Position numbers and translations under genes: made by a program
Notes under the pieces: model-generated
Told to the model about the DNA's origin: nothing
Database searches by the model: none
Seen by the model: the letters and a program-made list of their open reading frames with translations, nothing else
Part shown: one piece after another, positions 17,253 through 26,847 of the stretch
How the letters are laid out: each line of letters begins with the position of its first letter
Position numbering within the stretch: position 1 is the first letter of the stretch
NCBI GenBank assembly: GCA_028280505.1
Contig: JANQLO010000011.1
Coordinates: 1 to 64,000, forward strand
Length of the DNA stretch: 64,000 bases
Direction: 5' to 3'
Origin: Chromatiales bacterium
Lineage (GTDB): Bacteria; Pseudomonadota; Gammaproteobacteria; Chromatiales; Chromatiaceae

Positions 17253-18269
17253 ATGCGTCGTCTCGACCATCTCTGGTATTCGAAGAATCCCATCGCGTTT
17301 TTGTTATTGCCGCTTGGGCTTTTGTTCGGTGCCGTGACCGCATTGCGCCGCGTGGCGTATCGTGCCGGGCTGAAGCGCACGCGGCGTTTCGAGGTTCCCG
17401 TGCTGGTGATCGGCAATATCACCGTTGGCGGCACCGGCAAGACACCCTTGGTCATTTGGTTGGCCGATTACCTGCGTCAGCGGGGGTTTCGACCCGGGAT
17501 CGTCGCGCGTGGCTATGGCGGTGGGGCACGTCATTGGCCCCAGCAGGTTAGGCCGGACAGCGATACGGCAACGGTCGGGGACGAGGCGGTAATGCTGGCT
17601 GCTCGAACGGGTTGCCCGATGTGCGTTGGGCCGGATCGGCCGGCAGCCGTGGCAGCCCTGTTGGCCCATACCGATGTCAACGTCGTTCTCTCCGATGATG
17701 GTATGCAGCATTATGCGTTGGCACGCGATATCGAGATTGCCGTCATCGACGGCGAACGCCGCTTGGGCAACGGTTTCTTACTGCCGGCCGGGCCGTTGCG
17801 CGAGCCCGCATCACGTCTAGCTCGGGTCGATATGGTCGTGGTAAACGGTCAGGGCGGCAACGGTGAGTTTTCGATGAAGCTCCATCAGCCTGGCGTTGTC
17901 AGCCTAGACGGTCAGACCAGAGGGAGACTGGAGGACTTTTCGGAACGTAAGGTGCACGCGATCGCCGGAATCGGCAATCCGGAACGGTTTTTTTGCCTGC
18001 TGGAACGCCATGGTTTGAACATCGTGCGTCATCCCTTTCCCGATCATCATGTCTTTACCGAGAAAGATCTGTTGTTCGATGAGGAACTGCCGATTCTGAT
18101 GACCGAGAAAGATGCCGTAAAATGTCGTCGACTGCCGTGTCGAGATTGCTGGGTTGTGCCTGTGGATGCGCAACCGGACGCCGCTTTCGTTCACCGCTTG
18201 AGTGTTATGTTGAAGGATATTATCGATGGACAAGAAACTGCTGGACATCCTGGTCTGTCCGATCTGTAA
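17253..18269 (+). CDS. lpxK: Tetraacyldisaccharide 4'-kinase
   Basis: The 338-aa membrane-associated kinase phosphorylates the 4' position of the lipid A disaccharide precursor. The N-terminal amphipathic/membrane anchor ([20 protein letters not shown]) precedes the P-loop [13 protein letters not shown] (about 54-66). Later motifs are DDGMQH and GNPERFF, and the C-terminal TEKDAVK typical of LpxK is present. The gene overlaps the start of the trm112-like gene by 44 bp. MsbA, often encoded just before lpxK, is absent here. Confidence 0.95.
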   Translation: MRRLDHLWYSKNPIAFLLLPLGLLFGAVTALRRVAYRAGLKRTRRFEVPVLVIGNITVGGTGKTPLVIWLADYLRQRGFRPGIVARGYGGGARHWPQQVRPDSDTATVGDEAVMLAARTGCPMCVGPDRPAAVAALLAHTDVNVVLSDDGMQHYALARDIEIAVIDGERRLGNGFLLPAGPLREPASRLARVDMVVVNGQGGNGEFSMKLHQPGVVSLDGQTRGRLEDFSERKVHAIAGIGNPERFFCLLERHGLNIVRHPFPDHHVFTEKDLLFDEELPILMTEKDAVKCRRLPCRDCWVVPVDAQPDAAFVHRLSVMLKDIIDGQETAGHPGLSDL

Positions 18270-18411
18270 AGGCAAGCTGGTCTATAAACCGAAGGCCGGT
18301 GAATTGATCTGCAAGGTCGATCGCTTGGCCTTCCCGATCCGGGACGGTATTCCAGTGATGCTGGAACAGGAGGCTCGAGAATTGCCCGCCGATGAAGAGG
18401 TCGCGGATTGA
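18226..18411 (+). CDS. Trm112-family small zinc protein (YcaR-like)
   Basis: The 61-aa protein [20 protein letters not shown] contains CPICKG, a further Cys in ELICKVDR, and the [12 protein letters not shown] block of bacterial Trm112-like proteins. In eukaryotes Trm112 activates methyltransferases; the bacterial role is unclear. It begins inside the end of lpxK and its last bases overlap the TTG start of kdsB (TTGA), so the three genes are tightly coupled. Confidence 0.92.
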   Translation: MDKKLLDILVCPICKGKLVYKPKAGELICKVDRLAFPIRDGIPVMLEQEARELPADEEVAD

Positions 18412-19175
18412 CTCGTGCCGGCTTCAAAGTAGTCATTCCGGCGCGATATGCATCCCAGCGCCTGCCCGGTAAACCCCTTTTGGACATCGCCGGTCGGCCA
18501 ATGATTCACCATGTTTACGATCGTGCCTGCGAAAGTGGTGCCGAAGAAGTGGTGATCGCGACGGATGACGAACGTATCGCGTCTGCGGCACGAAAATTCT
18601 GTGACCGGATTTGTATGACTTCGACCGCGCATGTCAGCGGTACCGATCGCATTGCCGAGGTTGCAAGTCGCCTGGGCTGGACGGAAGAAACCTTGGTAGT
18701 CAATCTGCAAGGCGACGAACCGCTAATGCCGCCGAGTCTGCTGAATCAGGTTGCCGGGACGCTTGAACAACACCCGGCGGCCGCGATGGCAACGCTGGCC
18801 GTGCCTTTGGAAGATCCCGCTCATCTGTTCGATACGAATGTTGTCAAGGTTGTTACGGACCGCGACGGTTATGCCTTGTATTTCAGTCGTGCGACCATTC
18901 CGTGGAAACGTGACACTTTTGCCAAAACCGCTGTGCCAAAGACCGACTGGTTGACAGGTGTGTTGCGCCATCTGGGTATCTACGCCTATCGCGCCGGATT
19001 TCTTACCGGTTACGCGGAGCTTCCGGTGGCGCCGATCGAGCGCATGGAATCGCTCGAGCAGTTACGGGTCCTGTGGAACGGTGACAGGATTGCGGTCGAT
19101 ATTGCCGCCCACGTCCCGCCGGCCGGCGTAGATACCGCGGAAGATCTGGCAAGAGCGGTCGCGGCCTTGAATTGA
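18408..19175 (+). CDS. kdsB: CMP-Kdo synthetase
   Basis: The 255-aa enzyme activates Kdo with CTP for lipopolysaccharide inner core synthesis. The N-terminal [28 protein letters not shown] is the nucleotide-binding signature; later blocks [13 protein letters not shown] and YFSRATIPW are typical. The start is TTG overlapping the trm112 stop. With lpxK this makes the operon a lipid A/core unit. Confidence 0.97.
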   Translation: MTRAGFKVVIPARYASQRLPGKPLLDIAGRPMIHHVYDRACESGAEEVVIATDDERIASAARKFCDRICMTSTAHVSGTDRIAEVASRLGWTEETLVVNLQGDEPLMPPSLLNQVAGTLEQHPAAAMATLAVPLEDPAHLFDTNVVKVVTDRDGYALYFSRATIPWKRDTFAKTAVPKTDWLTGVLRHLGIYAYRAGFLTGYAELPVAPIERMESLEQLRVLWNGDRIAVDIAAHVPPAGVDTAEDLARAVAALN

Positions 19176-19341
19176 CGTGTGACCGTAGGGTATCCCCAAT
19201 GATTGTGGATACCCGGATTGGGCGACATCATTCGCGGATGGAGGCGAAGATCGCATGTCATAGCCCGGCTATTGCGAAGCGTTTCAACACAGAGACGGTG
19301 AATGCCGTCGTTCACGAAGAGTTAGAGGTGCCCTGCAAAGG

Positions 19342-19620
19342 TCAATTGCTATGGTGGCCCTCCAGCAGCACCAGTATGTCCTGAGAGTAGGTGTCTTCGG
19401 TTTTGTCCGACACTGCCAATGTCAGCGTGTCCTGCGCCCGTCGATTGGGCATGCCGAAAGCGTTTTGTTGCACATTGTATGGTGCACAGTCTTTACAGCG
19501 CTGCAGCACGATACTGTCGATGTCGCCGAGCACCTCGACCAGTATCCAGACTTCCCCGAGATAATCGAAGCGGTGCCCGATCAGTCGTTCGAGTTTGCGG
19601 TGCAGCGTATCAGCGGTCAT
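19342..19620 (-). CDS. Conserved-looking small hypothetical protein (92 aa)
   Basis: The minus-strand frame reads as a normal soluble protein: TLHRKLERLIGHRFDYLGEVWILVEVLGDIDSIVLQRCKD, then RRAQDTLTLAVSDKTEDTYSQDILVLLEG. It looks like a compact beta-rich domain with a short N-terminal helix. The plus-strand frame over the same bases is less protein-like. There is no good ribosome-binding site before the ATG at 19620, and the gene lies between kdsB and the phosphatase on the opposite strand. I do not recognise the family with certainty. Bases 19176-19341 hold nothing I can support. Confidence 0.5.
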   Translation of the reverse strand: MTADTLHRKLERLIGHRFDYLGEVWILVEVLGDIDSIVLQRCKDCAPYNVQQNAFGMPNRRAQDTLTLAVSDKTEDTYSQDILVLLEGHHSN

Positions 19621-19661
19621 GATAACGAGAACTTTTTTGCGCTTTGGGTCATTTACTCATC

Positions 19662-20138
19662 ATGGTAAAGATTTTATTCGTCTGCATGGGCAACATCTGC
19701 CGTTCGCCCACGGCGCACGGGGTTTTTAGGGCATTGGTAGAGCAAGAAGGTTTGGATGGCCGGATTAGTATCGATTCGGCGGGCACCCATGCGTACCACG
19801 TGGGCAATCCGCCGGACACTCGCGCCCAGGAGACCGCACGCCGGCGCGGTATCGATCTGTCCGATTTGGTGGCGCGACGTGTCAGTGCGAACGATTTCGA
19901 GGTCTTCGATTATGTTTTGGCGATGGACCAGGACAATTACATATCCCTGAGTGAGATTTGCCCGCTGGAGCATGTCGACAAGATCCATATGTTCATGGAT
20001 TTTGCACCGGAGATGCGCACCCGTGAGGTACCGGATCCTTATTACGGCGGGGGGGCGGGATTCGAACGCGTGTTCGATCTCGTGGACGCAGCGGCCCAAG
20101 GGTTGTTACAGGATATTCGCCAGCGCCACCTCGGTTAG
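19662..20138 (+). CDS. Low-molecular-weight protein tyrosine phosphatase
   Basis: The 158-aa product has the P-loop CMGNICRS (Cys8 and Arg14 of the CX5R motif) right at the N-terminus and the general-acid aspartate in VPDPYYGG. It dephosphorylates phosphotyrosine, in bacteria often on polysaccharide-export kinases. The ATG at 19662 is chosen because it puts VKILFVCMGN at the N-terminus as in the family; a TTG six codons upstream is possible. There is no partner tyrosine kinase in the window. It converges with rne. Confidence 0.93.
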   Translation: MVKILFVCMGNICRSPTAHGVFRALVEQEGLDGRISIDSAGTHAYHVGNPPDTRAQETARRRGIDLSDLVARRVSANDFEVFDYVLAMDQDNYISLSEICPLEHVDKIHMFMDFAPEMRTREVPDPYYGGGAGFERVFDLVDAAAQGLLQDIRQRHLG

Positions 20139-20348
20139 TGGCTGTGCCCTTGTCGGGCTCCCTTTTGGGCGGCACCGGTACGGGCTTTCGGCATTGTTGC
20201 GCGCGCTTGCATGGGCAACGTCCGGTTCCGCGCTCGTACGCCTGACTGAACGGCCGGTAGTGCCGGTGCGCTGATGTGCAGTGAATCACCGGACAGGACA
20301 TTAACGCCTGGCAAACCGGATCGAGTCGCGAATCGCCAGGCGCTCTGC

Positions 20349-22991
20349 TCAGTCCGTATCTTTTGGCGGCATTTCGGGCGCCGGCTTCGGTGTGGCCGTG
20401 CCTGTTGTGCCAGTGGCGGACCCTGCAGCACGTTCGATTGATGGTGGCTTTTTTTCGCCGGTGTCATGTTTTATCGGCGCAGGTTTTTCCGCTCGCTTGT
20501 TGTCCACCGTTGTCGCAGGGGCGGCAGGTTTGCTTGCCGGTGGTGTAGGCGGTGTCGGATTTTCCGGTTTCGTTTCAACTGGTCGATTTTCCGTTCGCTC
20601 GGCGCGTGCCTTGTCGGGTGCCGGCCGGGCGGTTGGTTTAGCATCGTACTGTGGTCCGGCATTTTCGGCCGGTTTGGCTGTCGTCGGACCCGACGATGCT
20701 GCGACGTTTTTCGATACTTCCTTTGCGGCCGGGCCAGCGCCGGCACTCGCGTCTTTGGGCTTGGGTGTCTTGGGGCTGTCGGTTTTTTGCTGTGTTTGGC
20801 GATCTTCCCGTGGCTTGTCAGACTCGGATTGCGCCTGCTTGGCACCGTCCGGAGAATTATTTTCGGTGTTCACCGCGTTCGATTCGGCCGATTTGTCCGC
20901 ACTGCTGCGACGCCGGCGTCCGCCGCGGCGCCCACGGCGTGAACTGCGCTTAGGCGAGGTATCGCCGCTGTCTTCACCGGTGGTTTCCTTCGCTTCGGTC
21001 GGCGGCTGTTTTTGTTTCTTTTCCTGTTTTTCTTCGGCTTTCGGCGGGGTGGCGTCTTTACCTTTCTTTTGCCCGTTACTGCTCTTTTGTCCGTTACTGC
21101 GCTGAGTACCGGATTGACTGTTGCCACGACCTCCGCGGCGCCCACGGCTTTGCTTGGTTTCCCCCTGGCGGCTGTTGCGTTGACCGCCGCTGCGACGATT
21201 GCCGGTTTTTTGTTTGGATTCGTCTTTGGTTTCCGATGTCTTGACGGTCTCGGCTTCTTGCCCGGTTCCAGTCGTATCGCCGGTTTCTTCGCGGTTAGAA
21301 AAAATGCTGCTGAACAAACGCTTTATGAACCCGCTTTCCGATGTCGACGATGTGGACTCGGGGGGCGACGACTTGGCGTGCTGCGGCGCCGGGCTGGGCG
21401 GAGAGATCTGTTTGACCGCCGGCTGTTCCATACGGGCTGGGGCACGTTCGGCCGGTGGCAAGCTTTCTGTCGTATAGTCCTTTTCCTGCGCGTGACTGGG
21501 CATATCGTCTTCACGCATATCTTGGCGCCTGATACGTTCCAGTTCGTATTTCGGTGTTTCCAGGTTGCGGTTCGGGATCAGGACGATGCCCACATCGTGA
21601 CGGTTCTCGATGTCGGCGATCATCTGGCGCTTTTCGTTCAGCAGGAAGGTTGCGACATCGACCGGTAATTGGGCGATTACCCGGCCTGTGTTCTCCTTCA
21701 GCGCCTCTTCCTCGATGATGCGCAGGATCGATAATGCAAGCGAATCCACACTACGGATGAACCCGTGGCCGTCACAGCGCGGGCAGACCTGGTGGGCGGA
21801 CTCGCCCAAGGAGGGACGAAGGCGTTGGCGTGACATTTCGAGTAGGCCGAACCGCGAAATGCGTCCGATCTGGACTCGCGCACGGTCTTCTTTCATCGCC
21901 TCTTTCAGGCGGTTCTCGACCTCACGTTGATTACGTGACGGTGTCATATCGATAAAATCGATCACGAACAGACCACCGAGGTCACGCAGGCGTAACTGGC
22001 GGGCAATTTCGTCCGCTGCCTCCAGATTGGTATTCAGCGCGGTTTCTTCGATATCGGAGCCCTTGGTGGCCCGTGCCGAGTTGATATCGATCGATGTGAG
22101 CGCCTCGGTATGGTCGATGACGATCGATCCCCCGGAAGGAAGTCGAAGTTCGCGCCGAAAGGCCGATTCGATCTGCGATTCGATCTGATAACGCGAAAAG
22201 AGCGGGACTTCGTCTTCGTACAAGCGCAGTTTACGCAAGTATTTCGGCATCACCTGCTCGATGAACTGTCGGGCCTGATCATGGATATCGGGCTGATCAA
22301 CCACGATTTCGCCGATATCGGCACGCAGGTGGTCGCGGATTGACCGGATAATGACGTTGCTTTCTTGGTAGATCAGGAAAGGCGCCTTGCGTTCGGCGGC
22401 GGATTGCTCGATCGCCCGCCAGAGCTGCAGCAGGTAATCGAGATCCCATTGCAATTCTTCGGCGACTTTGCCGACGCCGGCCGTGCGCACGATCAGACCC
22501 ATGCCTTCGGGAATTTCCAGACTGCTCATGGCCTCGCGCAGTTCCGAGCGGTCCTGTCCCTCGATACGCCGCGATACGCCGCCTGCGCGGGGGTTGTTGG
22601 GCATGAGCACCAAATAGCGTCCGGCCAGCGAGAGGAAGGTAGTCAGCGCTGCCCCTTTATTGCCGCGTTCTTCCTTTTCGACCTGGATGATGAGCTCTTG
22701 GCCTTCCTTGAGTAACTCGTTGATATTGCGTTTCCCGGCGTCGAATGCGGCGGAATCGAAATATGAACGCGAGATCTCCTTCATCGGCAGGAAACCGTGG
22801 CGTTCGGCGCCGTAGTCGATGAACGCGGCCTCGAGACTGGGTTCGACTCGGGTAATGCGGCCTTTGTAGATATTGGCCTTTTTCATCTCCCGGCCGGGAG
22901 ATTCGATGTCCAGGTTGAACAGTTTTTGGCCATCAACGATGGCCACCCGCAACTCTTCCGGCTGAGTTGCGTTGATCAGCATGCGCTTCAT
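20349..22991 (-). CDS. rne: Ribonuclease E
   Basis: The 880-aa product has a catalytic N-terminal half comprising an S1 domain (about 35-125), a DNase I-like domain with the metal-binding aspartates in SIDINSA (302) and FVIDFID (345), and the zinc-link CPRCDGHG (403-406). The C-terminal half (from about 500) is low-complexity, rich in Lys, Arg, Glu, Pro and Gln, with [10 protein letters not shown]-like RNA-binding and degradosome-scaffold segments. AAGGAAC six nt upstream supports the ATG at 22991 over one 19 codons earlier. The long leader and divergent rluC match the usual arrangement. Confidence 0.96.
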   Translation of the reverse strand: MKRMLINATQPEELRVAIVDGQKLFNLDIESPGREMKKANIYKGRITRVEPSLEAAFIDYGAERHGFLPMKEISRSYFDSAAFDAGKRNINELLKEGQELIIQVEKEERGNKGAALTTFLSLAGRYLVLMPNNPRAGGVSRRIEGQDRSELREAMSSLEIPEGMGLIVRTAGVGKVAEELQWDLDYLLQLWRAIEQSAAERKAPFLIYQESNVIIRSIRDHLRADIGEIVVDQPDIHDQARQFIEQVMPKYLRKLRLYEDEVPLFSRYQIESQIESAFRRELRLPSGGSIVIDHTEALTSIDINSARATKGSDIEETALNTNLEAADEIARQLRLRDLGGLFVIDFIDMTPSRNQREVENRLKEAMKEDRARVQIGRISRFGLLEMSRQRLRPSLGESAHQVCPRCDGHGFIRSVDSLALSILRIIEEEALKENTGRVIAQLPVDVATFLLNEKRQMIADIENRHDVGIVLIPNRNLETPKYELERIRRQDMREDDMPSHAQEKDYTTESLPPAERAPARMEQPAVKQISPPSPAPQHAKSSPPESTSSTSESGFIKRLFSSIFSNREETGDTTGTGQEAETVKTSETKDESKQKTGNRRSGGQRNSRQGETKQSRGRRGGRGNSQSGTQRSNGQKSSNGQKKGKDATPPKAEEKQEKKQKQPPTEAKETTGEDSGDTSPKRSSRRGRRGGRRRRSSADKSAESNAVNTENNSPDGAKQAQSESDKPREDRQTQQKTDSPKTPKPKDASAGAGPAAKEVSKNVAASSGPTTAKPAENAGPQYDAKPTARPAPDKARAERTENRPVETKPENPTPPTPPASKPAAPATTVDNKRAEKPAPIKHDTGEKKPPSIERAAGSATGTTGTATPKPAPEMPPKDTD

Positions 22992-23475
22992 GTATTGTTC
23001 CTTTGTGCCCGGCAGGTGCTGCGCGATCCATCGACCCACTGCGCCCAAAGATCACGCATTGGTCTTGCGAAGTCCGGCATCGCCGAACGTGTTCACGCGG
23101 TACCTGAACCGAGGCAAAAATCAGTCACTAAGGCAGCTAAGGGACGGCCGCGTCATTCACCGGTCAAGGTGGGGTTCGCGCGTCAGCAAATAGCCACGCC
23201 CAATTTTTTCGGCGCTCAGTGCATGGGGTTTGGGGCATACCGCGCGAAGCGGATATCGACCGCCCGGCATGGTTTGCGTGACCACTCTTTTCGAGATTTG
23301 CGCCACATGCATGTGCGCTTCACAATGCGCCGAGAAATAGGTCCGGCGCAGGCAATTCATCCGTCTCAAACCCATCGCGTGACCATTCTCAGGGTCCGCG
23401 TGTCGGGTTGAAACGTTCGCGAAATATACCAGATTATCAGGCAGATGCATCATTCTTTGTACAGATCGTCAGAAC
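22992..23475. other. 484-bp rne-rluC divergent intergenic region
   Basis: No gene is supported here; the open frames on both strands lack ribosome-binding sites and protein-like composition. In E. coli the rne transcript has a long structured leader that RNase E uses to autoregulate its own message. The position and length here suggest an analogous leader on the minus strand. I did not find a clear stem-loop set by eye. The rluC promoter must lie at the right end. Confidence 0.5.
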
Positions 23476-24441
23476 ATGGCTGAAGATATTGCCAAAGCGA
23501 CCCGTGTACGCACGATAACGATCGATGAAAACAACGATGGGCAACGGGTCGATAATTTTTTACTATCGATTCTCAAGGGAGTACCGCGTAGCTGGGTCTA
23601 TCGCGTACTTCGGCGGGGCGAGGTGCGCGTCAATAAGGGGCGCTGTAAGCCCGAAAAGCGATTACGCCGAGGGGATGTCGTGCGGGTACCCCCGGTTAGG
23701 CAATCGGAAAAGCCGGCCGGGACTGTGCCGGCGCGACAGATCGAGGCAATTGAGAATGCCGTTCTTTTCGAGGATCCGGCATTGCTCGTCGTGAACAAAC
23801 CGGCGGGTTTTGCTGTGCATGGCGGTAGCGGCTTGTCGCATGGGGTAATCGAGATTCTCCGCGCATCGCGGCCGGACGCACCCTATTTGGAATTGGCACA
23901 TCGCTTGGATCGCGAAACCTCGGGCTGTCTGATGTTGGCAAAAAAACGCGGTGCTTTACGGCGCCTCCAGGAGTTACAGCGCCAAAAACGCGTTGAAAAA
24001 CGCTATGTTGCGCTACTGTTCGGGCGTATTCGCAAAGGGGGCTGGCGGGCCGATTTGCCGCTCCGGAAAAACACCTTGAAAAGTGGTGAGCGCATGGTCC
24101 GCGTCGATCCACAAGGTAAACCGGCCGTTACGCAGTTTAAGGTTTTGCGCGCTTATGCTGATGCAACCTTTGTCGAGGCGCAGTTGGAAACAGGGCGTAC
24201 CCATCAGATTCGGGTGCACGCCGCGGCCGCGGTCCATCCGATCCTGGGCGATCCAAAATACGGTGACGAAACGACCAATCGGGCCTGGCGGGATAGGGGT
24301 TTGAAGCGATTGTTTCTGCATGCGGCATCACTGAGATTCGCGTGGCCGGACGATGGGATCGACTTTGAGATTCAGGCACCGTTACCCGACGAGTTGAAGC
24401 GACTGTTGGAGAAGTTGGAGCAAAATGACGAGTCGATATGA
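23476..24441 (+). CDS. rluC: 23S rRNA pseudouridine synthase RluC
   Basis: The 321-aa product has an N-terminal S4 RNA-binding domain (about 20-80, GQRVDNFLLSILKGVPRSWVY) and an RluA-type catalytic domain with the aspartate in ELAHRLDRETSG. It modifies uridines 955, 2504 and 2580 (E. coli numbering) in 23S rRNA. Divergent orientation from rne is the classic arrangement. Its last 17 nt overlap the HAD phosphatase gene. Confidence 0.94.
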   Translation: MAEDIAKATRVRTITIDENNDGQRVDNFLLSILKGVPRSWVYRVLRRGEVRVNKGRCKPEKRLRRGDVVRVPPVRQSEKPAGTVPARQIEAIENAVLFEDPALLVVNKPAGFAVHGGSGLSHGVIEILRASRPDAPYLELAHRLDRETSGCLMLAKKRGALRRLQELQRQKRVEKRYVALLFGRIRKGGWRADLPLRKNTLKSGERMVRVDPQGKPAVTQFKVLRAYADATFVEAQLETGRTHQIRVHAAAAVHPILGDPKYGDETTNRAWRDRGLKRLFLHAASLRFAWPDDGIDFEIQAPLPDELKRLLEKLEQNDESI

Positions 24442-25084
24442 TCTGATCGTATTCGATTGGGACGGCACATTGATGAATTCCGAGCGGCGTATCGTGACTT
24501 GTATGCAGCGGGCCGCCGAGGACGTCGGTTTGCCTTTGCCCGATCAAGCGGCAGCAAGCGATGTGATAGGGCTCGGACTGGACGATGCCTTAGCGCGTTT
24601 GTTTCCGGAGGCGGATGATGACGCTCTCGATGCCGTCGTAGCGGCTTATCGCAGGCATTGGCTGGGAAACGAGGTGGAATCCGCAACGATGTTCGATGGT
24701 GCCACGGAGGTGGTCGAACGATTGCACGCCGGTGGCCATTTGCTCGCGATTGCGACCGGGAAGAGCCGGCGCGGACTGGATGTCGCACTCGGTCAGAGTG
24801 GGCTGGGCGCGTTGTTCCATGCAACGCGTTGTGCCGACGAGACTTTTTCCAAACCTCATCCGCAGATGCTGGAGGAGATTCTGACCGACCTCGATACCGC
24901 GCCGGCGCGCGCTGTCGTGGTTGGCGATACCGAATACGATATGCAAATGGCGGCCAATGCGGGTGTTGCGGCGGTGGGTATGGCACATGGTGTGCACAGT
25001 CCCGAGCGCTTACTCGCTAACGGCGCGCTGTTTTGCTTCGCCAATCTGTTCGAATTATCCGAATGGTTACATGATTTACGCTGA
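24425..25084 (+). CDS. HAD-family phosphohydrolase (Gph-like)
   Basis: The 219-aa HAD hydrolase has motif I FDWDGTLMNSE, a helical cap, motif II ATGKSR, a lysine in FSKPHPQM and motif IV VGDTEYDMQMA. This is the phosphoglycolate phosphatase/beta-phosphoglucomutase-like subgroup usually found next to rluC. The exact substrate cannot be told from sequence. It overlaps rluC and is followed after 21 bp by the S49 peptidase, making a three-gene operon. Confidence 0.9.
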   Translation: MTSRYDLIVFDWDGTLMNSERRIVTCMQRAAEDVGLPLPDQAAASDVIGLGLDDALARLFPEADDDALDAVVAAYRRHWLGNEVESATMFDGATEVVERLHAGGHLLAIATGKSRRGLDVALGQSGLGALFHATRCADETFSKPHPQMLEEILTDLDTAPARAVVVGDTEYDMQMAANAGVAAVGMAHGVHSPERLLANGALFCFANLFELSEWLHDLR

Positions 25085-25105
25085 TTTCCGGCTGGGAGTA
25101 TTTTG

Positions 25106-26074
25106 ATGGACCGAAATCAAGACGATGACAACGCGCGCTGGCACCAAGAGCTGGTGGAAAAACTCGCGACCGATGCACTGAAAGAACGTCGCCGTGCTCG
25201 CCGCTGGGGCATTTTTTTCAAGCTTTTGACTTTTGCCTACCTGGCGGTCTTGTTGGTTCTGCTGTTGCCGGCGGAATGGTCGGAAAAAACCATGGGTGCG
25301 GAGGAATCTCACACCGCCTTGATCGAGGTCGAGGGTATGATCGCACCGGGGGAAAAGGCCTCCGCCGATAATATCGTGACGGGGCTGCGGGAGGCATTCG
25401 AGGACGCAAGCACCAAGGGCATCATTCTACGGATCAATTCGCCCGGCGGACTCCCGGTTCAAGCAAGTTATGTACAAAAAGAAATCGTGCGTCTGCGCGA
25501 GAAATATCCGGATATTCCGCTTTATGCGGTGATCAGCGATATCTGCGCATCCGGAGGCTATTACATTGCATCGGCGGCAGATGAAATCTATGTCGACGAA
25601 TCCAGTCTGATCGGCTCGATTGGCGTCATGATCAACGGTTTCGGTTTCGTCGATGCAATGGAGGATTTCGGCATCGAGCGGCGTCTCATGACAGCCGGTG
25701 AACACAAGGGCTTGCTCGATCCCTTCAGCCCGCTGAGCGAGTTCGACAAGGCCCATACTCGGCAGTTGCTCGACGGCTTACACCAGACTTTTATCGACGC
25801 GGTCAAGGCCGGGCGGGGCGATCGGCTCAAGGGCGATCACGACATGTTGTTCAGTGGACTGTTTTGGAATGGCGCGGAAGGTATCGAACTGGGTTTGGCA
25901 GACGCCATCGGCAGTGCGAGCCATGTCGCTCGTGAAGTCATCGGAGCCGAGGACATCGTCGATTTCACGGCCAAAGATGATCCATTGGCCCGTTTGGCGC
26001 AGCGTTTCGGGGCCGGCGTGGCCGAAACTTTGGCCAAAGTAACGGGGCTCACTCCGGACTTTCACATTCGTTGA
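25106..26074 (+). CDS. sppA: S49 family signal peptide peptidase SppA
   Basis: The 322-aa inner-membrane protease has a single N-terminal helix (about 36-55) and a periplasmic catalytic domain. The Ser-Lys dyad is visible: Ser149 in ICASGGYYIASAADE and Lys201 in AGEHKGLLDPFSP, matching the short (Bacillus-type) SppA. It degrades signal-peptide remnants. The ATG at 25106 is preceded by GGGAG at a proper distance; a TTG one codon earlier is ignored. Confidence 0.92.
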   Translation: MDRNQDDDNARWHQELVEKLATDALKERRRARRWGIFFKLLTFAYLAVLLVLLLPAEWSEKTMGAEESHTALIEVEGMIAPGEKASADNIVTGLREAFEDASTKGIILRINSPGGLPVQASYVQKEIVRLREKYPDIPLYAVISDICASGGYYIASAADEIYVDESSLIGSIGVMINGFGFVDAMEDFGIERRLMTAGEHKGLLDPFSPLSEFDKAHTRQLLDGLHQTFIDAVKAGRGDRLKGDHDMLFSGLFWNGAEGIELGLADAIGSASHVAREVIGAEDIVDFTAKDDPLARLAQRFGAGVAETLAKVTGLTPDFHIR

Positions 26075-26081
26075 CGCAATA

Positions 26082-26115
26082 ACGTCATCTCTCTGTCACA
26101 ATGTCATTCTGTAAT
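26082..26115 (+). promoter_or_regulatory. Pho box and -10 element upstream of phoB
   Basis: Two 7-bp repeats, ACGTCAT (26082-26088) and CTGTCAC (26093-26099), are separated by 4 bp exactly as in a Pho box (consensus CTGTCAT, 4 bp, CTGTCAY; 5 of 7 and 7 of 7 matches). Ten bp downstream is TGTAAT (26110-26115), one base from the ideal -10, the spacing of PhoB-activated promoters. It predicts autoregulation of phoB under phosphate limitation. Confidence 0.7.
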
Positions 26116-26151
26116 GGCGCGCTAACTTGGTTGATGACAGGGTGAATTTCG

Positions 26152-26847
26152 GTGGCTGTTACACAAATTTTAATCGTTGAAGACGAATCAGCGGTGCGCG
26201 AACTCTTGGCGGCGACGCTATTGGGGGCGGGCTACGATGTGCTCGAAGCCGCCAGCGCCGGCGAGGCACAAAACATGGTCGTCGATCAGACGCCGGCTTT
26301 GATCCTGCTTGATTGGATGCTACCGGGTATGACGGGGTTGGAATTCGCCAAATGGTTGAAACGAGACGAACAGCTGAGTGAAATTCCAATCATCATGCTT
26401 ACCGCACGCGACGAAGAAAACTACAAAGTACAGGGGCTGGATGCCGGTGTCGACGATTATGTCACCAAGCCTTTTTCGACCCGTGAGTTACTGGCTCGGA
26501 TTAAAGCGGTACTGCGGCGTGCCGGCAGTGACGCCAGCGAATTGATTCGGGTGAACGGTCGCTTGGAAATGGATTTGGTGCAACATCGCGTTTTGGCCGA
26601 CGATCAGCCGGTTTCGATCGGCCCGACCGAGTTCAAATTGTTGCACTTTTTCCTCACCCACCAGGAAAGAGTGTATTCCCGTGCACAGCTGCTCGATCTG
26701 GTGTGGGGGCGTAATGTGTATATCGAGGAACGCACGGTGGACGTTCACATCCGGCGTTTGCGCAAAGCCCTCGAGCCCCACGCGTTAGAGAATCTGGTTC
26801 AGACTGTACGCGGAGTCGGCTATCGCTTCTCCGTGAGGCCAAGTTGA
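26152..26847 (+). CDS. phoB: Phosphate-response regulator PhoB
   Basis: The 231-aa OmpR-family regulator has a receiver domain with phospho-acceptor Asp in ALILLDWMLPG and Lys in YVTKPFSTREL. A winged-helix DNA-binding domain follows (GPTEFKLLHFFLTHQERVYS and RTVDVHIRRLRKALEP). GTG start. phoR overlaps its stop by 4 bp. A Pho box lies 53 bp upstream. Confidence 0.96.
   Translation: MAVTQILIVEDESAVRELLAATLLGAGYDVLEAASAGEAQNMVVDQTPALILLDWMLPGMTGLEFAKWLKRDEQLSEIPIIMLTARDEENYKVQGLDAGVDDYVTKPFSTRELLARIKAVLRRAGSDASELIRVNGRLEMDLVQHRVLADDQPVSIGPTEFKLLHFFLTHQERVYSRAQLLDLVWGRNVYIEERTVDVHIRRLRKALEPHALENLVQTVRGVGYRFSVRPS

Noticed and set aside
19351-19668. Plus-strand 105-aa frame between kdsB and the phosphatase
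   Set aside because: Amino acid composition looks like an antisense shadow; the minus-strand frame over the same bases is more protein-like.
23157-23453. 98-aa minus-strand frame in the rne leader
   Set aside because: No ribosome-binding site, no recognisable motif, and position in an expected long leader.
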